Source: JAAYEB01 sp035306725
GTDB lineage: Bacteria > Fibrobacterota > Chitinivibrionia > Chitinivibrionales > Chitinispirillaceae
Length of the DNA stretch: 8,948 bases
Assembly: GCA_035306725.1 (NCBI GenBank)
Contig: DATGNN010000304.1
Span: 1-8,948, forward strand
Reading direction: 5' to 3'
Part shown: positions 1-7,270 of the stretch, piece by piece
How the letters are laid out: each line of letters opens with the position of its first letter
How positions within the stretch are numbered: position 1 is the first letter of the stretch
The notes under the pieces: generated by a model
The model's input: only the letters and a program-made list of their open reading frames with translations
Database searches by the model: none
Told to the model about the DNA's origin: nothing
Position numbers and translations under genes: made by a program

Positions 1-1024
1 TATCTAATCGCTTTAATTTCAAAATTTCATCTTTTAAGCGTTTTACCTCTTTTAGCAGATCTGGTAGTGATGATTGAGCTGCTTCAATTCTACGCATTGT
101 CATAAAGTCGCGGGCTGGATAGCCTGTTACCTTCCCCCGGACAGGGACACTTTTTGAAATACCAGCTTTTGCCCCAACAAACGCGTCATCACCTATTTCA
201 ATATGCCCAACACACCCGGCCTGACCAGCCAGAATTACTCTTTTACCAATAACTGTACTTCCAGAAATCCCTACCTGAGCAACAATTGCAGTATCCTCTC
301 CGACAATCACATTATGAGCAATATGAACAAGATTATCTATTTTTACACCTTTCCCTATCCGGGTTGGCTCCAGGTTACCCCTGTCAATAGTAGTGCTCGC
401 ACCTATTTCAACCCCATCTTCAATAACTACATTACCGAAACAAGGGATCCTGACATATGTAGCCCCGTCACGGGCATTCCCAAATCCATCACTGCCAATC
501 ACGACACCAGACTGAATGATAACATTGTTTCCTATTAGCGTTTCCCACCTGATAACTGCCCCGGAATCAATACGGCAATTTGAACCGATTCTGGTACCCT
601 TCTCGATAACACAATTAGCCCCGATTTTACAACCGGTACCTATATGAACATCCTTTCCAATTACTGAACCCGGACCTATGGAAACAGACTTATCAATAAC
701 AGCATCCGGATCAGTAATCGCATAAGGCGAAATACCCTCAATAAACAGGCTTGAAGTATTTTCGAAAAGTTGAGCAACTTTTGCATACCCTAAATAAGGA
801 TCCTCTACTTCAAGACAGATTTTGCCTGAAATGGAGGTTCCTTTTTTTACAATAACGACCTTTGCCCGACTGGATTCGATACTATCGCGCAATTTAGGGT
901 TTGAAAGGAAAACAATATCACTTTCATCAGCAGATTCAGGAGACTTCAATCCATCAATATCCAAATCATCGAGATCCTGAGGAATTTCTGCTCCAATAAT
1001 CTTAGCGATTTCTGAAGTTTTCAC
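1..1024 (-). CDS. lpxD: UDP-3-O-acylglucosamine N-acyltransferase LpxD (3' end cut by window edge)
   Basis: Third enzyme of lipid A synthesis: it transfers a 3-hydroxyacyl chain from acyl-ACP to the 2-amine of UDP-3-O-acylglucosamine in the cytoplasm. I translated 341 codons before the edge; LpxD is usually about 340-350 residues, so only a few are missing. The N-terminal uridine-binding domain (about 1-100) includes DPYLGYAKVAQLF (75-87). A left-handed beta-helix of hexapeptide repeats follows (about 105-295) with GSDGFG (178-183), TTIDRG (211-216) and IAHNV. The IAHN histidine (H237) matches catalytic H239 of E. coli, and H274 matches its H276. A charged C-terminal helix begins near 305. 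The start is GTG: its G is the last base of the ompH TAG stop (TAGTG), an AAGGA lies just upstream, and no ATG is nearby. Overlap with ompH suggests coupled translation. Family assignment is certain; the exact end is unknown. Confidence 0.96.
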   Translation of the reverse strand, partial: MKTSEIAKIIGAEIPQDLDDLDIDGLKSPESADESDIVFLSNPKLRDSIESSRAKVVIVKKGTSISGKICLEVEDPYLGYAKVAQLFENTSSLFIEGISPYAITDPDAVIDKSVSIGPGSVIGKDVHIGTGCKIGANCVIEKGTRIGSNCRIDSGAVIRWETLIGNNVIIQSGVVIGSDGFGNARDGATYVRIPCFGNVVIEDGVEIGASTTIDRGNLEPTRIGKGVKIDNLVHIAHNVIVGEDTAIVAQVGISGSTVIGKRVILAGQAGCVGHIEIGDDAFVGAKAGISKSVPVRGKVTGYPARDFMTMRRIEAAQSSLPDLLKEVKRLKDEILKLKRLD

Positions 1025-1539
1025 TATCTTTCCTTGTTAAGTTCAGTTAATACTCTCTTGCTTAGATCATACTCTTGTTTTGCAAAGATAACCCCGCCTG
1101 CCCGGGCATCAAATATATAATCGTAGTTCTCATCTTTTGCTATTTTTTCTATAATTTTATTAATTTTTTCAATGATCGGCTTTGTAAGTTCTTCATTCTT
1201 TACTAAAGCTTCACCCTTCTGTCCGAACTTGTCCTGTAAAAACTTCTGATAATTTACCATTTTCTGATTAAGAGAATCTTCCAGCTCTTTTTTACGTTCA
1301 TTGCTGAGCAACAGGCTTTGTTTGTCAATTCGATCTTTAAGATCCTTAATCTCTTTCTGCTGTCTGGAAGCATCAGCTTCCCATTTTTCAACTTCTTCAT
1401 TAAATTTTGCCTGAGCTGTTTTTGTACCCTCATATTCGGCAAAAATCATTTCTGAATTGATACACCCGATCTTCTGAGCCCATGATGCCGAAACACTTAA
1501 GGTAAGTGCCAAAACAGCAATAATTATCCTCTTACGCAT
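1024..1539 (-). CDS. skp: OmpH/Skp-family periplasmic chaperone
   Basis: Periplasmic holdase that keeps unfolded outer-membrane proteins soluble until the BAM complex inserts them. The 171-residue product starts with a clear signal peptide (basic MRKR, hydrophobic stretch to about residue 18, cleavage likely after ASWA at 21). The mature protein begins with the family-typical KIGCINSEMIF. A long, charged coiled-coil segment (about 40-125, rich in K, E and Q) corresponds to the tentacle helices. It ends with NYDYIFDARAGGVIFA (about 138-153), which returns to the trimerisation beta-body, as in OmpH proteins. Start choice is supported by a strong AGGAGG five bases before the ATG. It lies 77 nt downstream of bamA, and its stop overlaps the lpxD start by one base. 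This bamA-ompH-lpxD order is the standard one in many diderms and confirms the assignment. Cys25 is near the mature N-terminus but lacks a lipobox context. Confidence 0.95.
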   Translation of the reverse strand: MRKRIIIAVLALTLSVSASWAQKIGCINSEMIFAEYEGTKTAQAKFNEEVEKWEADASRQQKEIKDLKDRIDKQSLLLSNERKKELEDSLNQKMVNYQKFLQDKFGQKGEALVKNEELTKPIIEKINKIIEKIAKDENYDYIFDARAGGVIFAKQEYDLSKRVLTELNKER

Positions 1540-1616
1540 AAATTCCTCCTTTTTTTAGAACTCCAAAATAATCTGATCAGCGTTCTCCATATCTCAGACA
1601 TTCTGGGAACAATCTT

Positions 1617-3884
1617 TTAAAAACCTCTATTCATAAGAAAATGAAATTGAAATCCATTTGGTTTCTGACTAAACAGTTCCTTTTCCACAGGATCAAGACC
1701 CCATGCAAAATCAAATCCCATAATACCAAGCATTGGAACATTTATTCTTAACCCAAACCCTACTGATTTACGTAAATCACTCAGGTTAATATCCGAAAGC
1801 CTGCTCCATGTATTACCAACATCAGCAAACACACCAAGATAAAGCTGTTGTTCAAGAATCGGATATCTTAATTCAAGTGTTGAAGCAAACATGTTAAGGC
1901 CGCTTTGGGGCTCGTAAGATAATCCACCGAAAGCATAATCAGGATATCCCCTCAAATCTGCGTCAACACTGTAAACACCTCCAAGCCTGAAAAGATCATA
2001 TCTTGATATTTTCAAATCACTTATTCCTAACCCTCTAATTGCTCCCATCCTGGTTCTACTTCCAAGAACAAATTTGGCGGGGAGAGGAAAATAGTGTTCA
2101 TAACCAACAATTCCTTTAAAATACTTATAATCACCACCGAGACCAGCAATTTCCGGTGTTATTGTTAAACGAGACCCTTCCGATGGGAAAAGAGGCATAT
2201 CAAGGTCGTAGCGTTCAATTTTAAGTGATAACCTGCTCATCACTCCATCCTCAAGCAATGTCAATTCATGCTCTGGAAAAGTATCCGATCTTGCTGAAGT
2301 CTTCTCATAACTTAATCTGTATGTCCCATGAACAGTAAAATGATCATCAGGCCATTTCAATTTTGACGCACCTGCTCCTATTGCAAAACCCGTACTCTGA
2401 TACTCCTCTCCGTCATAATACTCATCTCTGGTGTAAAAAACCTCACCAGATAGAGATAATGGCCTGTCGAAAGCCCAGGGTTCCCTGAATCTTAACCGTA
2501 TATCACGATGATCAGCACCATATTCAAGATTAATACCCAATTCCTGACCGGTACCACGAAGATTTGGAATTGAAGTTGAAAAAGTCCCTACAAATTTCTG
2601 AGTTCCACTGTACGCAGCACCTACCTGCAATTGTCCTATATTATCTTTTTCAACAATATCAAAAACCAGATCTATAGTACCATCTTCATTAGGAATAAGA
2701 TCCGGTCTGGCATCATCGAAATAGTTTAATGCAAGAATTTTCTGACGACTTCGCAACATAAGCGACTGTTTGTACTTTTTTCCCGGAAGGAGATCTATCT
2801 CTCTTCGAATCACCTTTTCCATGGTTTTGTCATTTCCACGAATATCAATCTTGCGTACAACCGCACTGCGTCCCTCAGTTATATCAAAAGTTACATCAAT
2901 AGTGTCTCCTCTGTATTGTCGAGAATCGTTAACATGAATCCAGAGATAACCCTCTTCCCGATATGCATTTTCAATCATATATTTAGACATATCAAAACGG
3001 TTTTTCTCAAAAGCCTTTCCCTTTTTCAGATAAATCTTTGAAAGTAATGAATCCGTTTCAATTATCCTGTTTCCCCTGAAAAAGAAATCTCCGGTATAGT
3101 ATTTTCTGCCCTCATCAATTGTAATCTCAACAAAAAGGTCCTTGTTATTATCTGCAAACCAAACACTGTCTTTAACCACGGAAGCATCCAGGAAGCCCTG
3201 ATCATTGTAATACATTATCAGTGTATCAAGATGAGTCTTAAAGAGCTCTTCGTTGTACTCCCCACTCCTGAACCATTTTTTCTCTTTTGTTTTTAATTTA
3301 CGTTTAAGTTTTGATTCATCTATTTCATTATTCCCTTTGAAAACGATACTCCTGACTCTGACCCTGGGCCCTTCATCAATATTTACTTTAACAATAGTAT
3401 TACCGGGAATTTTTGTAGGAATTTTTTCAATATCAATTTCAGCCAGATTGTATCCCTTATCCTGATACATGTCTTTAAGCTGCATTTTCATTTCATGAAG
3501 TTCCAGATCAGTAAGGATCTGACCACGCTTAAGCGTGATTTTTTCCTCAAAATCCTTAACTTTCAGTTTTTTGTTGCCTTTGTATTCAACATCTTCAAAA
3601 ATAGGGTTTTCTTCAAGTTTTAATCTCAAAGAAATACTTGAGTCGGTTTCTGATGTTATCATAAAATCAACGGAACCAAACAACCCTGTTCCATATAAAC
3701 GTCTAAGAGATTCCTGAACATCGGAACTGTTAAATTCCTTTCCTTCCCGAATCTCCAATGCATTACGAACAACCGCAGGAGAATTTATACTCAGACCTTC
3801 AATTTCAATTTTATCAACAGTTTTGGCCTGCAATAACCCAAAACAGATAATTGTTGACAGAATTGCCTGAAACCGTAATCTCAT
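1617..3884 (-). CDS. bamA: Outer-membrane protein assembly factor BamA (Omp85 family)
   Basis: Essential core of the BAM complex, which folds and inserts beta-barrel proteins into the outer membrane. The 755-residue product has a signal peptide (MRLRFQ, hydrophobic core, cleavage near LLQA-KT at 20-21). Five POTRA repeats follow, roughly 22-93, 94-173, 174-258, 259-339 and 340-414, recognisable from recurring DEG/EGR turns and F/I-x-G-N motifs (YKGN, FKGN, FRGN, IRGN). The C-terminal half (about 415-755) is an alternating beta-barrel. It holds SEGSRLTITPEIAG (568-581) and the L6 signature as DLRGYP (643-648), a variant of VRGF/Y whose key Arg is kept. It ends in phenylalanine, as expected of a barrel C-terminal signal. 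GAGG seven bases before the ATG supports the start. Length and architecture are typical. It is the first gene of the bamA-ompH-lpxD cluster. No well-matched promoter was found close to the start. Confidence 0.97.
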   Translation of the reverse strand: MRLRFQAILSTIICFGLLQAKTVDKIEIEGLSINSPAVVRNALEIREGKEFNSSDVQESLRRLYGTGLFGSVDFMITSETDSSISLRLKLEENPIFEDVEYKGNKKLKVKDFEEKITLKRGQILTDLELHEMKMQLKDMYQDKGYNLAEIDIEKIPTKIPGNTIVKVNIDEGPRVRVRSIVFKGNNEIDESKLKRKLKTKEKKWFRSGEYNEELFKTHLDTLIMYYNDQGFLDASVVKDSVWFADNNKDLFVEITIDEGRKYYTGDFFFRGNRIIETDSLLSKIYLKKGKAFEKNRFDMSKYMIENAYREEGYLWIHVNDSRQYRGDTIDVTFDITEGRSAVVRKIDIRGNDKTMEKVIRREIDLLPGKKYKQSLMLRSRQKILALNYFDDARPDLIPNEDGTIDLVFDIVEKDNIGQLQVGAAYSGTQKFVGTFSTSIPNLRGTGQELGINLEYGADHRDIRLRFREPWAFDRPLSLSGEVFYTRDEYYDGEEYQSTGFAIGAGASKLKWPDDHFTVHGTYRLSYEKTSARSDTFPEHELTLLEDGVMSRLSLKIERYDLDMPLFPSEGSRLTITPEIAGLGGDYKYFKGIVGYEHYFPLPAKFVLGSRTRMGAIRGLGISDLKISRYDLFRLGGVYSVDADLRGYPDYAFGGLSYEPQSGLNMFASTLELRYPILEQQLYLGVFADVGNTWSRLSDINLSDLRKSVGFGLRINVPMLGIMGFDFAWGLDPVEKELFSQKPNGFQFHFLMNRGF

Positions 3885-4071
3885 AATCTAACCTCAGATA
3901 TTACTTTGTTAAAATTTAGATTCTTTGGCAAATAAGTTATCAGAAAAACTGCGTACCATATTTTTCGGAGTTCATTCTCAATTTTTGGTTTCACTCTTCA
4001 AAAACCTTCATGTAATTCCATCATCAAATATCTGCTAAACAGCAATTGGACTTTCGTACTCTTTAAGACCA

Positions 4072-4403
4072 ATGGCACCTTCGATCGGGCTCAGTACTCC
4101 TCTGCCCTTGAAAAAAGAAACGTCTGATAGTGATTTCAATATTGGCAAAGGCAAGAGAATTTTCCTGATCCACCAAGCCGATAACACGGCGATAAAGTTT
4201 ATTAAAATAATTCGAAGTAATTGATGATTCAATGCTGATATTATTCGACCCTGTCGATTTCACCAACCGACACTCAAATTGTTGAAAAAGATATTGATGA
4301 AACACTGTTCACCAAAACTCTGGGGATAAACCTTCCTGATAAGTCCAGAATTAAAAATTGTGATTCCAGTCTGGTTAATTTTTTAGTCTGTTATTTCAAA
4401 TAA
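4072..4403 (+). pseudogene. Possible remnant of a frameshifted gene, family unknown
   Basis: Three adjacent plus-strand frames read like ordinary protein but are broken from one another. One runs from an ATG at 4072 to a TGA at 4222 (with KGKRIFLIHQADNTA). A second crosses about 4211-4280 (with DDSMLILFDPVDFT). A third runs about 4239-4403 (with QIVEKDIDETLFTKTLGINL) to a TAA. Each junction would require a frameshift. There is no good ribosome-binding site before the ATG. I do not recognise the family. The minus strand is also partly open here (4305..4063), so the coding strand, if any, is uncertain. It could equally be non-coding DNA that happens to lack stops. Low confidence. Confidence 0.15.
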
Positions 4404-4430
4404 GTACATGAAATCAAACGTTACTGTCAA
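4403..4430 (-). promoter_or_regulatory. Second weak promoter candidate upstream of bamA
   Basis: The minus strand has a perfect TTGACA (4430..4425), a 16-nt spacer and TGTACT (4408..4403, four of six matches to TATAAT). A GTACAT / ATGTAC pair of 6-nt inverted arms brackets this element (4404..4409 and 4430..4435). It would start transcription about 510 nt before bamA. Chance occurrence is quite possible. Confidence 0.2.
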
Positions 4431-4616
4431 TGTACAAACTCTTCAGTTTACCCAAATATTCACTATGTAAAATACTGCAATGTCATCTTTTCTGCAAAAA
4501 TTACATTTTCATGCCAAATCAGACCAATTACCAAAGTATCTAATCCGGCATTATCAAACACCATATTTTCGCTTGTGCATCTATATTATTGAATCAGAAT
4601 ACGATTCAGGTTAAAA

Positions 4617-4646
4617 ATTATATACGTTTCAAAAAAAACGAACCAA
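4617..4646 (-). promoter_or_regulatory. Candidate sigma-70-type promoter facing bamA
   Basis: Reading the minus strand, a perfect TATAAT box (4622..4617) is preceded by TTGGTT (4646..4641, three of six matches to TTGACA) with an 18-nt spacer that contains a run of eight T. It sits about 25 nt beyond the clpC terminator, where a fresh promoter would be needed to transcribe bamA-ompH-lpxD. It would give an unusually long leader of about 725 nt before bamA. In AT-rich DNA such a match can occur by chance, so this is only a candidate. Confidence 0.35.
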
Positions 4647-4670
4647 ACTTTTAATCAAAATGCCTTAATA

Positions 4671-4743
4671 AACAAAAACACTCTGTATTAGAAGGTTTTG
4701 TGAGTTCCTGTTTTCCAGTTATCATACCCTCCAATACAGAGTG
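4671..4743 (-). terminator. Rho-independent terminator of the mcsA-mcsB-clpC unit
   Basis: On the minus-strand transcript an 18-nt arm (4743..4726, beginning CACTCTGTATT) pairs with 4696..4679 along its full length, with two G-U wobbles and no gaps. The loop is 29 nt and can form a small inner CTG/CAG hairpin. The stem is followed at once by TTTTTGTTTATT. It begins 32 nt after the clpC stop. The two wobbles are favourable only in the minus-strand RNA (they become A-C mismatches in the plus-strand RNA), and no T-run follows on the plus strand, so it acts in the clpC direction only. Confidence 0.92.
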
Positions 4744-4775
4744 CTTATAAATGTATTAAAAAAGATCATAACCCA

Positions 4776-7217
4776 TTATGGGGTTGTACTTTTCTTGTTA
4801 TTTTTTGAAAATACTATCTCATCTTTTTTTAAATCCAGCCGAACCGTATCTCCCTCATGGAAATGATCACTCAGGAACTCTTCAGCCAACCGGTCTTCAA
4901 CAAGCCTCTGAATAGCTCTTCGCAGAGGTCTTGCACCCAGTATCGGATCAAAACCTTCATCGACAATATATTTTTTAACTTCCTGTGTAATCTCCAGAGT
5001 GATATTTCGGTCTGTTAATCTACTCTGAACCTCATCAAGCTGAATATCAACTATCTGTGAGATCTCTTTTTTCGTTAATGGATTAAAAACGATGGTTTCA
5101 TCAACCCTGTTAAGAAATTCCGGGTTAAAAATCCTCTTTAATTCATCCATTACCTTTGTTTTCATTGCCTGATAATCTGATGCCAGAGTAGCTTTTCCAA
5201 AACCTACAGTACCAGCTTTTTTGACATCACGAGTCCCCGCGTTTGAGGTCATTATGATTATGGTATTACGAAAGTTAACATGACGCCCATATGAATCAGT
5301 CAAGATCCCGTCATCAAGTATCTGTAGCAATATGTTAAAAACATCAGGATGAGCTTTTTCAATCTCATCAAGCAAAATAACTGAATATGGTTTTTTACGA
5401 ATTTTCTCAGTTAACTGCCCACCTTCTTCATAACCAACATACCCTGGAGGAGCACCAACCAGACGTGAAACAGCAAACTTTTCCATATATTCAGACATAT
5501 CGACACGAACCAGTGCATCTTCAGTATCGAACAAAGCCTGTGCGAGGGTTTTTGCAAGTTCGGTCTTACCAACACCAGTGGGCCCAAGAAAGATAAAAGA
5601 AGCAATCGGGCGCTTAACATTATGTAAACCGGCTCTTGATCTTCTAATACTTTTTGCTATCGCTTCCAACGCTACATCCTGACCAATAACCCTTTTACGA
5701 AGTTCATCTTCAAGGTGTAGAATCTTTTTAGACTCCTCCTCTGCAAGGCGCGATAAAGGTATACCAGTCATGGTAGCAACTACTTCTGCTATCGTTGCTT
5801 CATCAACAAGAAGTCTTTCCTCTGATTTTGATTTTCGCCATAATGCTTTTTTTTCAATAAGAGTACCTTTTAATTTTTCCTGTTTATCCCTCAGTTTTGC
5901 AGCACGCTCAAACTCCTGCTGTTCCACAGCTTTCTCTTTTTCCTTTATAACATCCGCAATCTCTTTTTCCATATCGCGAATTTCGGTAGGTATTTCCATG
6001 CTTGAAAGTCTTTTACGAGCACCAGCCTCATCGATCACGTCAATTGCCTTATCCGGAAGAAAACGGTCTGAGATATAACGTTCCGACAGTTTTACAGCAG
6101 AATCGATTGCTTTTTCTGTATAGGTAACTTTATGATGATCCTCGTAGCGATGACGTAAACCGGATAAAATCTGAATAGTCTCTACTACATTTGGCGGATC
6201 GACCATAATGGTTTGAAAACGCCGTGCCAATGCGCCATCTTTTTCGATATACTTCCGGTATTCATCAAGTGTTGTAGCACCGATGCATTGTATTTCACCT
6301 CTTGAAAGCGCAGGTTTGAAAATATTTGAAGCATCCAGACTCCCCTCAGAACCTCCAGCTCCTACAATGGTATGCAGTTCATCAATAAAGATGATTATAT
6401 TCTCATTTTTTTGAAGTTCAACCATCAAAGCCTTTAAACGCTCTTCAAACTGACCACGATATTTGGTTCCTGCAACCATTGAAGCCATATCAAGGTTTAT
6501 AACCCTTTTATTCTCAAGAACCTGAGGTATATTTTTTTCAACAATTTTTTGAGCGAGTCCCTCAACAATTGCAGTTTTCCCTATTCCGGGTTCACCAATT
6601 AAAACCGGGTTATTCTTTTTTCTGCGGCTCAAAATCTGAACCACCCTTTCGATCTCTTTTTCCCGTCCAATAACCGGGTCCAGTTTTGCTTCGCGGGCCA
6701 TGGAAGTCAGGTCTCTTCCAAAATGATCCAGAAAAGGTGTTTTACTCTTTTCTTTTGATGCGCCAACAGATTCACCTCCGCGCAAAACCCTGTTAATTTC
6801 TTCCTTAACTCTCTCATATTCAAGCCCTGCAGCAGCAAGAGCATTAGCAGCTGCAGATTCTGTATCTTTCATCAGAGCCAGCAGCAGGTGTTCGGTTCCG
6901 ATATATTTATGTGACATTGACCGTGCTTCATTTGCAGCGATTTCCAGAACTTTTTTGGCTCTGGGCGTAAACGGTAACATTTGTCCAATAGTCATCATGC
7001 CACCAGTTGAGGTAATTGTTTTCTCAATACTGGCTGTCAACTCATCCAGGTCTACCCCCATACTGCGCATAACCGCGACAGCAACACCGTCTCCCTCTTT
7101 TACAAGGCCAAGAAGAAGATGTTCAGTTCCGACATAATCATTGCCTAACCTGACAGATTCTTCGCGGGCTATCTGCATTACTTTCTTTACTCGATCTGTA
7201 AACATCCCATTCATCAT
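4776..7217 (-). CDS. clpC: AAA+ unfoldase ClpC, ATPase partner of ClpP
   Basis: Hexameric Hsp100 unfoldase that threads tagged or misfolded proteins into the ClpP peptidase. The 813 residues match ClpC in length and order. Two Clp-N repeats (about 5-70 and 80-145) carry GTEH motifs with E32 and E109, the positions that dock phospho-arginine in B. subtilis ClpC (E32, E106). D1 AAA has Walker A GEPGIGKT (208-215) and Walker B IIIFIDE (274-280). A short middle coiled coil with a UVR-like EFERAAKLRDKQEKL (435-449) distinguishes ClpC from ClpB and ClpA. D2 AAA has GPTGVGKT (545-552), VILLDE (613-618), FLNR (701-704) and sensor-2 GARPLRR (761-767). VGF (671-673) lies where the ClpP-binding loop is expected. 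The start is the first of two ATGs (MMNGMFTDR), with AAGGA nine bases upstream. It is last in the mcsA-mcsB-clpC unit, 53 nt after mcsB. Confidence 0.98.
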   Translation of the reverse strand: MMNGMFTDRVKKVMQIAREESVRLGNDYVGTEHLLLGLVKEGDGVAVAVMRSMGVDLDELTASIEKTITSTGGMMTIGQMLPFTPRAKKVLEIAANEARSMSHKYIGTEHLLLALMKDTESAAANALAAAGLEYERVKEEINRVLRGGESVGASKEKSKTPFLDHFGRDLTSMAREAKLDPVIGREKEIERVVQILSRRKKNNPVLIGEPGIGKTAIVEGLAQKIVEKNIPQVLENKRVINLDMASMVAGTKYRGQFEERLKALMVELQKNENIIIFIDELHTIVGAGGSEGSLDASNIFKPALSRGEIQCIGATTLDEYRKYIEKDGALARRFQTIMVDPPNVVETIQILSGLRHRYEDHHKVTYTEKAIDSAVKLSERYISDRFLPDKAIDVIDEAGARKRLSSMEIPTEIRDMEKEIADVIKEKEKAVEQQEFERAAKLRDKQEKLKGTLIEKKALWRKSKSEERLLVDEATIAEVVATMTGIPLSRLAEEESKKILHLEDELRKRVIGQDVALEAIAKSIRRSRAGLHNVKRPIASFIFLGPTGVGKTELAKTLAQALFDTEDALVRVDMSEYMEKFAVSRLVGAPPGYVGYEEGGQLTEKIRKKPYSVILLDEIEKAHPDVFNILLQILDDGILTDSYGRHVNFRNTIIIMTSNAGTRDVKKAGTVGFGKATLASDYQAMKTKVMDELKRIFNPEFLNRVDETIVFNPLTKKEISQIVDIQLDEVQSRLTDRNITLEITQEVKKYIVDEGFDPILGARPLRRAIQRLVEDRLAEEFLSDHFHEGDTVRLDLKKDEIVFSKNNKKSTTP

Positions 7218-7233
7218 CTAATCTCTTCCTTCT

Positions 7234-7270
7234 GGTGGACATATTTATTAAGAAATGTAAACTTGCCACC
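7234..7270 (-). promoter_or_regulatory. Potential RNA hairpin just before the clpC ribosome-binding site
   Basis: In the mcsB-clpC spacer the transcript can pair GGTGG (7270..7266) with CCACC (7238..7234) and, inside it, ACAT (7258..7255) with ATGT (7242..7239), leaving a 7-nt bulge on one side and a 12-nt loop. The downstream arm ends two bases before GAAGGA, so the fold could influence clpC translation or protect an mRNA end. The stem is only nine pairs in total, and there is no T-tract, so it is not an intrinsic terminator. Confidence 0.3.

Larger units (their letters stand above)
3885..4775. other. 891-nt intergenic region between clpC and bamA
   Basis: No intact gene with a convincing start and ribosome-binding site was found on either strand. 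The clpC-proximal end holds a transcription terminator (4671..4743) and then a possible promoter facing bamA (4617..4646). The middle (about 4035-4403) contains short open frames in both directions. On the plus strand, 4072..4224 (50 codons from ATG) and 4239..4403 (no start codon) lie in different frames. On the minus strand, 4305..4063 and 4232..4035 overlap in different frames. None resembles a family I know. This pattern fits a decayed, frameshifted gene or non-coding DNA. The bamA-proximal 150 nt (3885-4034) is very AT-rich and otherwise featureless apart from the bamA ribosome-binding site at 3892..3895. No tRNA, rRNA or riboswitch was recognised. Confidence 0.7.

Noticed and set aside
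203..538. Plus-strand open frame of 111 codons
   Set aside because: It lies antisense inside lpxD, whose hexapeptide repeats and catalytic His are unmistakable on the minus strand. Its translation is low-complexity (Asn/Thr/Ser/Tyr-rich) and has no ribosome-binding site.
1573..1580. CTGATCAG palindrome between bamA and ompH
   Set aside because: A single 8-bp palindrome without promoter context or repetition is not evidence of a regulatory site.
4035..4305. Minus-strand open frames 4305..4063 and 4232..4035 as real genes
   Set aside because: They overlap each other in different frames, lack ribosome-binding sites and match no family I know, so they are described only as part of the intergenic region.
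4463..4564. Minus-strand 33-codon frame beginning MVFDNAGLDTL
   Set aside because: No clear ribosome-binding site and no recognised family. It is short enough to occur by chance in AT-rich DNA, and is mentioned only in connection with the gap transcript question.
4590..4608. TGAATC / GATTCA inverted repeat with a 7-nt gap
   Set aside because: A six-base arm pair in AT-rich intergenic DNA is expected by chance. It has no T-tract, and its position relative to the candidate promoter is not informative.
4739..4749. GAGTGCTTA resembling the right half of a CIRCE (HrcA) operator
   Set aside because: There is no left half nine bases away, and it lies downstream of clpC inside the terminator stem, so the similarity is coincidental.
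5387..6078. Plus-strand open frames at 5387..5596 and 5770..6078
   Set aside because: Both are antisense to clpC conserved domains (D2 AAA and middle domain). They reflect codon structure of clpC, not genes.
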